Assembly (NCBI GenBank): GCA_002297965.1
Contig: DBLF01000086.1
Span: forward strand, 8,430-14,955
DNA: 6,526 bases
Reading direction: 5' to 3'
DNA from: Candidatus Segatella papionis
GTDB lineage: Bacteria; Bacteroidota; Bacteroidia; Bacteroidales; Bacteroidaceae
Shown here: positions 1-6,085 of the stretch, in pieces
How the letters are laid out: each line of letters opens with the position of its first letter
Numbering within the stretch: the stretch's first letter is position 1
The notes under the pieces: model-generated
Told to the model about the DNA's origin: nothing
The model's database searches: none
Seen by the model: only the letters and a program-made list of their open reading frames with translations
Position numbers and translations under genes: made by a program

Positions 1-16
1 TATTATATATAGTTAC

Positions 17-56
17 GATTTTGTGAGCAAGATTACTTATGTGATTCTGTGAGCAA
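17..56. repeat. Short direct repeat, two 14-bp copies
   Basis: The 14-mer GATTYTGTGAGCAA occurs at 17-30 and 43-56 with a single T/C difference, one start being 26 bp after the other. Both copies lie just beyond the terminator-like hairpin that follows the SusD-type gene. They could be the start of a longer repeat array or binding sites for the next gene to the left, which is outside the window. No coding region is supported in 1-127. Confidence 0.5.
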
Positions 57-66
57 AATGAAGACA

Positions 67-97
67 AAGCCCCACAACCATGACGGCTATGGGGCTT
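67..97 (-). terminator. Intrinsic terminator after the SusC/SusD unit
   Basis: Read on the minus strand, a 13-bp stem (AAGCCCCATAGCC paired with GGTTGTGGGGCTT) closes a 5-nt loop, GTCAT, about 30 nt past the SusD-type stop codon. It is followed by a loose T-rich stretch, TTTGTCTTCATTTT. Two pairs are G-U wobbles on the minus strand but would be C-A mismatches on the plus strand, so the structure fits a leftward transcript. The interrupted T tract means termination may be partial. Confidence 0.75.
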
Positions 98-127
98 ATA
101 GAGTCCATTTATTGTAGAGATTTATGA

Positions 128-1660
128 TTATCTGTAGAAGTCTAGCTTCTGATGATTCTTGTAGAGGTTGGCATTCTGGAGCTCCTCGCTCTGTGGAATT
201 CGGAAAAGATAATACTTGCTGTTAGGACAGAAGTCGGTACCGTCAGAAAACTTTAATGTCGTATGTCCCTCTGCTGTTACCTCTTTACCGTTGATTACCA
301 TATCTTTTTCGAACTTCTTACGTTCTACAGATTGCTGGTTTCTGATAATATCGGTGATGGCAAAACCTTCACCCCACAGCTCTTTACGGCGTTCTAGCCA
401 AATAGCTTTCAGTAAATCTTCTCCTGTAGCAGTAATCTCTGGAGCTGTACAACCTGTCTTCATACGAGCTTGTTGCAGAGTATAGAGAGCAGTCTTGGCT
501 TCGTCTGTCTTATTAAGATGATAGGCAGCCTCTGCTTTTATGAGGTACATCTCGGAAACACGCATCAAGTCTATATCTCCTAATTCGTTCTCCATATCTT
601 TAAATTTGAATTTCTCGTTTAAGAGCTTGGTTACAGACTTGTTTTGAGGAGTACCTCCCCATTGCTGGAACAGGTCTGCACGGTAGTCGTTCTCTGCAAA
701 GTGGCTCATAAAGTTTGGATCCATACAGAGGGGACCATAGTAAGCCCCCTTGGTTGTATTGTCCTTGAAGTGGAATATATAACTTGGGAAGTTGTCGTCG
801 ATAGTGGATGAGTAAGCCCATATCCACTCCTTGTTGCTGCAATCGTTAAATCCTCCCTTATATTCCTCTTCTGTCATCAAGTAACTGTTTATTTTCAAGG
901 ATTCGTCCGCATAATCGTAAGCATCTTGCCAGTTTCTTGCATAGAGACTTGCACGAGCCATCAGTCCAAGAGCAACATTGTGGTCTATCTTATACTGGTC
1001 GATGGCTTCTGTACCATGAGAGTAGTTGCTTGGAATCAAATCAACAGCTTGTTTCAAATCTGCAAGTGCTTGATCGTAAACTTCCTTGACACTTGCTGCA
1101 GGGTTACCTGTTAGTGCAACATCCATAGAAGTTGGTTCTGTATAGATAGGAACACATACTGCATTAGGATCTTTGTCGATGGCGAATGAGAAATGAGATG
1201 CCAAAAGCAGGTACATATAGCCACGTGTGCCATAGGCTTGTCCTTTGATTCGACTCTTGTCGGCTTCGGTACCAGAAGCGTTGTCGATGTCGGCAATTAC
1301 TCCATTGCAATTATTGATGGCATCATAGGCAAAGTCCCAAAATAACTTGCCATATTGGTCTCTGCTATAGCCACTTGTCAGATTATAGCAGTTGGCAAAA
1401 CCATAAGATTTTGATCTTACTGCATCAGACCCCATAAAGTCATCATTGAGCATGATAGAGCCCAATCCTACTGATGCGTATGACCAAGCATCATTGAATA
1501 TGTTATTCCAAGTACCACGTATTACATCTTCTGCATACGTTGTACTCTTGAATGCATTGGCCGCATCAAGAGATGTTGTTGGTGTCGTATCTAGGTCACA
1601 AGATGCCATTGTGCCAAGCAAAACAACTCCCAGTCCAATTTTAATTATATTATTTTTCAT
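128..1660 (-). CDS. SusD/RagB-family outer-membrane glycan-binding lipoprotein
   Basis: The 510-residue product is a surface lipoprotein of the SusD/RagB family, which forms the mobile lid over a SusC transporter and binds the incoming oligomer, usually a glycan. The N terminus is a lipoprotein signal: hydrophobic core at residues 5-17, lipobox ending ASC with lipidated Cys21, then acidic DLD as is common in exported Bacteroidetes lipoproteins. Residues of about 22-230 fit the SusD-like N-terminal helical (TPR-like) region. The C-terminal family signatures are DLMRVSEMYLIKAEAAY at 364-380, WLERRKELWGEGF at 421-433 and FRIPQSEELQNANL at 486-499. Length is typical. An in-frame TTG extension to 1729 is rejected because it would place 23 residues before the lipoprotein signal and overlap the upstream gene. 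The ATG lies 14 bp after the SusC-type stop; AATTGGAAATAGTA precedes it, with no strong Shine-Dalgarno. Substrate is unknown. Confidence 0.96.
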   Translation of the reverse strand: MKNNIIKIGLGVVLLGTMASCDLDTTPTTSLDAANAFKSTTYAEDVIRGTWNNIFNDAWSYASVGLGSIMLNDDFMGSDAVRSKSYGFANCYNLTSGYSRDQYGKLFWDFAYDAINNCNGVIADIDNASGTEADKSRIKGQAYGTRGYMYLLLASHFSFAIDKDPNAVCVPIYTEPTSMDVALTGNPAASVKEVYDQALADLKQAVDLIPSNYSHGTEAIDQYKIDHNVALGLMARASLYARNWQDAYDYADESLKINSYLMTEEEYKGGFNDCSNKEWIWAYSSTIDDNFPSYIFHFKDNTTKGAYYGPLCMDPNFMSHFAENDYRADLFQQWGGTPQNKSVTKLLNEKFKFKDMENELGDIDLMRVSEMYLIKAEAAYHLNKTDEAKTALYTLQQARMKTGCTAPEITATGEDLLKAIWLERRKELWGEGFAITDIIRNQQSVERKKFEKDMVINGKEVTAEGHTTLKFSDGTDFCPNSKYYLFRIPQSEELQNANLYKNHQKLDFYR

Positions 1661-1674
1661 TACTATTTCCAATT

Positions 1675-4600
1675 TTAGAGTTTTACATTGATGCCAAATG
1701 AAATTGTTTTCATGGCAGGGTAGCGCCAACGAACCTCACCATTAATTGGCTGCTCAGGATCGAGTCCTTGTTGATGGCTCAAGGTGAAGAGGTTTTCTGC
1801 CTGCATAAAGATGTTTACATCTTTGAGGGTTGCAGGAGCGATGATGCTTCTTGGCAAAGAGTAACTCAGTGTTATGGTTTTCAAACGTAAAAAGTCTCTG
1901 TCAACGAGCCATCTAGAAGACGAAGAGGTGAAGTCGCTGCTCTGTTGATCTACTAATTTTGGCATATTCGTATAACGATTCTCTGGTGTCCAACGATTGA
2001 GTAGGTCTTTGGATACAGAGTTTCCTCCAAATCCTGTAACTCTTATCATACTGACATAGTCATTATTGTAAAGTTTGCCGCCAAGACTGTATGAGAAAAG
2101 CGCAGAAATTGTCAAGCCTTTCCAACTGATATCTGTGGAGAAACCACCTGAAAGAGATGGTAAAGAAGTACCACATTTTACTTTGTCTTTTTCTGCACTC
2201 AAGCTATTGTAGTCTTCTGTTACTTGTTTGCTCCCATCTTCATCATAATAATACCATTGTGGATTACCATTGTCAGGATTCACACCAGCCCACTCATAGA
2301 GATAGAAGTCGTAAAGTGAGCCACCTTCAACCCATTTCTTTGTACCGTTCCACATTACTTCAGAAGGAAGCTTAACAATCTTATTCTTGTAGGTGGTGGC
2401 GTTTACCGAGAGTTTCCACATCCAATCCTTTGTGTGGATGGGTGTGCCGCTGACAGTAAATTCCCAACCGTAATTCTTTAGTTTTCCTATATTTGCATCA
2501 ATGCTAGAGTATCCAGAAGATGGAACTAAGTCTCGGCTGAACAACAAGTCTTTTGATGTACGTTGGAAGTATTCAATCGTACCAGTAAGGCGGTCTCCGA
2601 ACAAACTAAAGTCTAAGCCAATGTTGGTATTTAGATTTGTCTCCCATGTCAATTCTGGAGTTGCCATTCTGGAGGCATGGAGTGTATTTTCGCCCAAGAA
2701 TTTGCCAATGCTATAGAGAGCTTGGTAAGCATAGTAACCAACGTTGTCATTTCCTTGAGCTCCATAGCTGGCACGAAGAGTCAAATTGTCTAACCAAGAG
2801 TTGGTTGACTCCATAAATTTCTCATTGGTGATGCGCCATGATCCACCAAAAGACCAAAAAGTTCCCCAACGATTGTCAGGATGGAAACGTGACGATCCAT
2901 CGGAGCGAAGTGAGACGGAAGCGTAATACTTCTTCTTGTAAGAGTATTCTGCATTGCCAAAGAAACTTAGTAGTTTATATTGGTCGCTGTTTCCGTTGAA
3001 TCCGGTCAATGTAGAAGCTACATCTGGCTCATAATAACCATCTGCAATAACACCTGAGCGTGATCCAGAGAAGTTGGATGTATTAAACTCATAGTACTCT
3101 TGTCCCGCCATTACATGAATGTCGTGGTTCTCAGCAAATGTATGGTCGAATGTAACAACATTATTGATCGTAAAACCTGTTGTGCGTGTATTACCTTTGC
3201 TGACAGAACCTGTCAAAGGCTTTTTGCCATAGGTTGGATTGCTGTAGTCATGAGTAAACAAACTGTTGTAATCTAAGTTTGCAGTCATTTTATAGCTCAA
3301 TCCCTCAATAGGCTTTATAAGGATGAAGCCCTGTACAGTTGCTGCATCTCTTTTACGTTCAGCCTTATCGTAATACATAGATTGTGCAAAATTGTAGCCG
3401 TTATATGAGCTAGTACGGTAATCTCCATAGTCATATATGCGGTTTCCACTCTCGTCCAAAACATAAGCTCCTGTAGCAGGGTCTCGTTCATATACCGGAT
3501 AGAACGATGGTAAAGAGCGAGCGGCTAACACAATGTTGCCAATAGCAGTATCGTTCTGTTTAGGATAGTCTTGGATGGAGTGAACTGCTGATACGTTTAC
3601 TCCTAATTGTAGCCATTTGCGAAGGTTACTAGTGATGTTGGCACGAAGGTTATAACGCTTGAAACCTGAACAAATATAAGCCCCTTGATCATCAAGGTAA
3701 CCTAATGAAAAGTAGTACTTTGAATTCTTGCTACCTCCTGAAATGCGGGCACTTAGATCCATATAGTGTGCATCTTGGGTAAGTGCATCTTCCCAACTGT
3801 CGTTCCATAGTGCATGAGCTCCGCTTACCAAATTGCCATTAGTGTCGATTGGCTCTGGGTAAGCAGTACCATATGGATTAATACCAATGGAACTTACAAC
3901 AGTTTTGGAAGCTTTGGATGCCGCTTCTGCTTCAGAATAATCATCATTTAGATATTTGTTGCGCATACCTTCCCACTGCAACTTGAAGTAATCTTCTGTG
4001 CTCAACTGGTCGTAGTCGGCTACAGCACGACTAGAAAAACCATACTTGGCTGTCAATTCGATGGATGGGGCAGCACCTTCCTGTCCCTGCTTGGTGGTAA
4101 TCATGATGACACCATTGGCGGCGCGAGAGCCATAGAGGGAAGCGGCTGCTGCATCCTTCAATACGGTGACGGACGCAATGTCCTGGCTATTGATGTTAGC
4201 CAATTTGCCATCGTATGGGATTCCATCCACTACGTAAAGAGGCGTGGTAGAGGCGTTTACTGATCCCACACCACGAATATATACGCTGGCATCTTCGCCA
4301 GGCTGACCACTGGTTGAGAATGACTGAAGACCAGCCACAGTACCTTGCAAAGCCTTTGACACACTGCTGACCTGTGAAGAGGCAATCTTTTCTCCACCTA
4401 CAATACCTGCTGAACCTGTAAAGGATGCTTTCTTGCGAGTACCGTATGGTACGCTAATTACAATTTCTTCCAATGAACGTTCATCGGATCCCAATACAAT
4501 CTTTAGGTTCTTGCCTGCTTTTACGATTTGGGTGGTCATACCGATGTATGAAACCTCCAATTTAGCATTGGCTGGTGCCTCGATGCTAAATTTTCCATCG

Positions 4601-4767
4601 ATGTCGGTTACTGTACCCGTCTTGGTACCTGCAACTTTTACGGATGCTCCAATGACTGGAGTACCATCTTCTGCTGCTATTACGGTACCAGAAACTTGAG
4701 TTTGAGCCAAAGCCATTCCTATGCTAAGGAAAAGCCCAGCAAGAAACATCATGAATCTTTTTTCCAT
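1675..4767 (-). CDS. SusC/RagA-family TonB-linked outer-membrane transporter
   Basis: The 1030-residue product is a TonB-dependent transporter that imports a bound oligomer across the outer membrane with energy from TonB-ExbBD. A signal peptide (residues 1-21, cleavage after ALA, mature QTQVSG) is followed by a carboxypeptidase-regulatory-like domain at about 22-94 (ending LKIVLGSDERSLEEIVI). The segment PYGTRKKASFTG at 107-118 sits where family members carry VVVGYGTQKK. The plug at about 115-228 includes YIRGVG, LYVVDGIPYDG and the family signature SVTVLKDAAAASLYGSRAAN at 199-218. The rest is a 22-stranded-type barrel ending in SFGINVKL. The length is normal and the frame is intact. The ATG is preceded by a purine-rich AAAGAGAGAGA, and the signal peptide begins at it. 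It is first in a unit with the SusD-type gene 14 bp downstream. A minus-strand TAAATTTG at 4899-4906 may be its promoter. No linked enzyme is visible, so the cargo is not assigned. Confidence 0.97.
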   Translation of the reverse strand: MEKRFMMFLAGLFLSIGMALAQTQVSGTVIAAEDGTPVIGASVKVAGTKTGTVTDIDGKFSIEAPANAKLEVSYIGMTTQIVKAGKNLKIVLGSDERSLEEIVISVPYGTRKKASFTGSAGIVGGEKIASSQVSSVSKALQGTVAGLQSFSTSGQPGEDASVYIRGVGSVNASTTPLYVVDGIPYDGKLANINSQDIASVTVLKDAAAASLYGSRAANGVIMITTKQGQEGAAPSIELTAKYGFSSRAVADYDQLSTEDYFKLQWEGMRNKYLNDDYSEAEAASKASKTVVSSIGINPYGTAYPEPIDTNGNLVSGAHALWNDSWEDALTQDAHYMDLSARISGGSKNSKYYFSLGYLDDQGAYICSGFKRYNLRANITSNLRKWLQLGVNVSAVHSIQDYPKQNDTAIGNIVLAARSLPSFYPVYERDPATGAYVLDESGNRIYDYGDYRTSSYNGYNFAQSMYYDKAERKRDAATVQGFILIKPIEGLSYKMTANLDYNSLFTHDYSNPTYGKKPLTGSVSKGNTRTTGFTINNVVTFDHTFAENHDIHVMAGQEYYEFNTSNFSGSRSGVIADGYYEPDVASTLTGFNGNSDQYKLLSFFGNAEYSYKKKYYASVSLRSDGSSRFHPDNRWGTFWSFGGSWRITNEKFMESTNSWLDNLTLRASYGAQGNDNVGYYAYQALYSIGKFLGENTLHASRMATPELTWETNLNTNIGLDFSLFGDRLTGTIEYFQRTSKDLLFSRDLVPSSGYSSIDANIGKLKNYGWEFTVSGTPIHTKDWMWKLSVNATTYKNKIVKLPSEVMWNGTKKWVEGGSLYDFYLYEWAGVNPDNGNPQWYYYDEDGSKQVTEDYNSLSAEKDKVKCGTSLPSLSGGFSTDISWKGLTISALFSYSLGGKLYNNDYVSMIRVTGFGGNSVSKDLLNRWTPENRYTNMPKLVDQQSSDFTSSSSRWLVDRDFLRLKTITLSYSLPRSIIAPATLKDVNIFMQAENLFTLSHQQGLDPEQPINGEVRWRYPAMKTISFGINVKL

Positions 4768-4823
4768 AAAAATCTCTCTCTTTGTTTATAAATTAATACT
4801 ATGTTTGTCTTTTTAAATAAATA

Positions 4824-4855
4824 TTTGTTTTGTATATATATCCGCAATATATTTG
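4824..4855 (+). promoter_or_regulatory. Candidate Bacteroidetes promoter, rightward
   Basis: TTTG at 4824-4827 is followed after exactly 20 nt by TATATTTG at 4848-4855. This fits the Bacteroidetes sigma-ABfr pattern of a -33 TTTG and a -7 TAnnTTTG about 19-21 nt apart. The start point would fall near 4862 and the transcript would run toward the barrel gene with a leader of about 300 nt, or make a separate RNA. It lies inside the presumed leader of the SusC-type gene and faces its promoter. A chance match in A/T-rich DNA remains possible. Confidence 0.4.
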
Positions 4856-4898
4856 TAAGCGTTGGCTGTTTCAAGCTACTGCTTTCCAAAATTGGTTG

Positions 4899-4906
4899 CA
4901 AATTTA
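4899..4906 (-). promoter_or_regulatory. Candidate -7 box for the SusC-type gene
   Basis: On the minus strand the sequence reads TAAATTTGCAACC, an exact TAnnTTTG match and the only one on that strand between the two genes. The start would be near 4892, giving a leader of roughly 125 nt before the ATG at 4767. The -33 element is poor: the expected place reads TGGT rather than TTTG, which may point to activator dependence. A weaker alternative is TATATTGC nearer the gene, 19 nt after a TTGA. Confidence 0.4.
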
Positions 4907-4983
4907 CGCAATTTTTTCCGAAATTTACCATTTTTAGTTTAATTTTATTAGAAATATGCAAAATATACCGCAAATATGTTAGA

Positions 4984-5034
4984 CTTTTGGGTGATTTGCT
5001 TGCTTTTTATATGCCTAAAACAGCCTTTTGGGTG
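4984..5034. repeat. 10-bp direct repeat upstream of the barrel gene
   Basis: CTTTTGGGTG occurs at 4984-4993 and again at 5025-5034. The copies start 41 bp apart, close to four helical turns, so they would face the same side of the DNA. They lie 130-180 bp before the barrel gene start. A role as a regulator binding site is only a possibility. Confidence 0.35.
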
Positions 5035-5161
5035 GAATCTTTTGCGAAATGAATGCAATATTCTTCTTGTTTTTGAGTTTTATTGATGTGTTATATAATT
5101 AAGGTGTATCTCATATATTGTAGGCAATGAATATGATATGTGTGATGACGAAGAAATGTAT

Positions 5162-5893
5162 ATGAAGAAAAAGAATATTGTAATCTTGATGCTGCTGTTG
5201 CTCTCTTCGATAGGGACTATGGCACAAAGTGTGGAGAATCCTGTAGGTAGATTCTCTGTGATTCCTCGTGTCGGTGTGGCGATAGCCAACTGGAGTAATA
5301 ACTCCCTTTACTTGGTGGAAGGAAATGTTGAGGAGTTGAAATCCAAAAACCAAGTGGGATTTCTTGGAGGGATAGATGTGGAATATCGTGCCACGGATTT
5401 CTTGGGCGTTTCGCTCGGAGCTTATTATGCTCGACAAGGATGCCGCTGGGGGGATTATGAGCAAGTTGTAGATGTTAATTCTGGTAAGAGCAATGACGTT
5501 CGAAAATATACGGGTGTGAAAAATAGACACCTTAATTTGGATTATGTCAACATTCCCTTGATGTTGAAGGCCTACGTCGCTCCACAGTTTGCAATTATGG
5601 CTGGTGTGCAACTTGGCTTTTTGTGTGGAGATGGTAAACTTCTGTCGGAGGAGACGGATTTGGAGAAGGATAAAACGGGTTCTACGATGTACAAGGATAG
5701 TAGGGATGTGGAAAATACTTGGCCTGCCAAAAAAGTGGATGTCTCTATTCCTGTCGGATTGTCGTACGAATATATGAATGTGATTTTGGATGCTCGCTAT
5801 AACATCGGGTTGACCAAGGCTAACGACGATAATAGTGGTAGCTCAAAGAATAAGGTATTTACTTTTACAGTAGGTTATCGCTTTACATTGTAA
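5162..5893 (+). CDS. Outer-membrane beta-barrel protein, porin/PorT-like family
   Basis: The 243-residue product is a secreted small beta-barrel protein resembling the outer-membrane beta-barrel (OMP_b-brl_2/PorT-like) proteins common in Bacteroidetes; its exact role is unknown. A signal peptide covers residues 1-21 (MKKKNIVILM, a Leu-rich core, then GTMA before QS). Alternating strand-like segments follow: RFSVIPRVGVAIANW at 30-44, VGFLGGIDVEYRATDFLGVSLGAYYARQG at about 65-93, a family-typical LDYVNIPLMLKAYV at 126-139, FAIMAGVQLGFLCG at 143-156, VDVSIPVGLSYEY at 192-204 and a C-terminal FTFTVGYRFTL. A polar loop at about 157-191, rich in Asp, Glu and Lys, probably faces outside. The start at 5162 is chosen because upstream in-frame ATGs (5138, 5156) would put the acidic MCDDEEMY before the positively charged signal start; a purine-rich GAAGAA lies 6 nt ahead. 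It is divergent from the SusC-type gene and convergent with metG, and is probably transcribed alone. Confidence 0.88.
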   Translation: MKKKNIVILMLLLLSSIGTMAQSVENPVGRFSVIPRVGVAIANWSNNSLYLVEGNVEELKSKNQVGFLGGIDVEYRATDFLGVSLGAYYARQGCRWGDYEQVVDVNSGKSNDVRKYTGVKNRHLNLDYVNIPLMLKAYVAPQFAIMAGVQLGFLCGDGKLLSEETDLEKDKTGSTMYKDSRDVENTWPAKKVDVSIPVGLSYEYMNVILDARYNIGLTKANDDNSGSSKNKVFTFTVGYRFTL

Positions 5894-5944
5894 AAAGTGT
5901 TTTGTAAGTTTTTGTTTGCAGTATCTTCTTTTGCTAGTATAAAA

Positions 5945-5979
5945 AACGCTCTCAAATCCATTGCAGATTTGAGAGTGTT
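5945..5979 (+). terminator. Bidirectional intrinsic terminator between barrel gene and metG
   Basis: AACGCTCTCAAATC at 5945-5958 pairs with GATTTGAGAGTGTT at 5966-5979 around a 7-nt loop, giving a 14-bp stem with one G-U wobble. On the plus strand it is followed by CTTTTTAT; on the minus strand the flanking A run at 5941-5946 becomes a T run. The wobble is a C-A mismatch on the minus strand, so rightward termination of the barrel gene is the better fit, but it can also stop metG transcripts. Confidence 0.85.
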
Positions 5980-5980
5980 C

Positions 5981-6060
5981 TTTTTATAGGAAAGTCTTTC
6001 TTTTTATAGGAAAGTCTTTCTCTTTATTTGGAAGACTTTTTCCTTATTTGAAAGACTTTT
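5981..6060. repeat. Four 20-bp tandem units with nested inverted pairing
   Basis: Four consecutive units of exactly 20 bp fill this stretch. Units 1 and 2 (5981-6000, 6001-6020) are identical, TTTTTATAGGAAAGTCTTTC. Units 3 and 4 (6021-6040, 6041-6060) differ from each other at two positions and match unit 1 at 14 of 20. Each carries a small near-palindrome, AAAGTCTTT in the first two and (G/A)AAGACTTT in the last two. Because the central base flips, unit 1 (5991-6000) pairs perfectly over 10 bp with unit 4 (6050-6059), and unit 2 (6011-6020) pairs with unit 3 (6030-6039) with one wobble. The first unit shares the T tract of the terminator. Function is unknown. Confidence 0.8.
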
Positions 6061-6085
6061 CTTTATTGATGTTCTGAACTTTGTC

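Larger units (their letters stand above)
4768..5161. other. Divergent A/T-rich intergenic regulatory region
   Basis: This 394-bp gap separates the leftward SusC-type gene from the rightward barrel gene. It is rich in A and T and full of stops. The open frames that cross it encode low-complexity Phe/Ile/Lys/Leu-rich peptides with no recognisable start context, so I treat it as non-coding. It holds one full match to the Bacteroidetes promoter consensus on the plus strand, one -7 match on the minus strand, and a 10-bp direct repeat near the barrel gene. No tRNA, riboswitch fold or mobile-element end was recognised. Confidence 0.7.

Noticed and set aside
1661..1729. In-frame upstream TTG extension of the SusD-type gene
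   Set aside because: It would overlap the SusC-type coding end and add 23 residues before a clear lipoprotein signal; the ATG at 1660 is the real start.
4886..4895. CCAAAATTGG inverted repeat near the predicted leftward start
   Set aside because: Only four paired bases per arm, too short to claim as an operator in A/T-rich DNA.
4749..4973. 74-residue leftward open frame across the SusC leader
   Set aside because: It overlaps the SusC start in another frame, has an Ile/Lys/Asn-rich composition expected of A/T-rich DNA, and no recognisable domain.
4801..5052. 83-residue rightward open frame in the divergent region, including a 13-codon frame at 5011-5052
   Set aside because: Phe/Ile/Leu/Lys-rich low-information sequence with no clear ribosome binding site. 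The short 5011-5052 frame could be a leader peptide but nothing supports it.
5091..5101. TATAAT-like sequence close to the barrel gene, with TTTG 18-20 nt before it
   Set aside because: The -7 region reads TATAATTA and does not match TAnnTTTG; weaker than the 4824-4855 candidate, though a nearer promoter for the barrel gene cannot be excluded.
5111..5611. 166-residue leftward open frame antisense to the barrel gene
   Set aside because: It is the reverse strand of a well-supported gene with signal peptide and barrel pattern; its own product shows no signal, domain or sensible composition.
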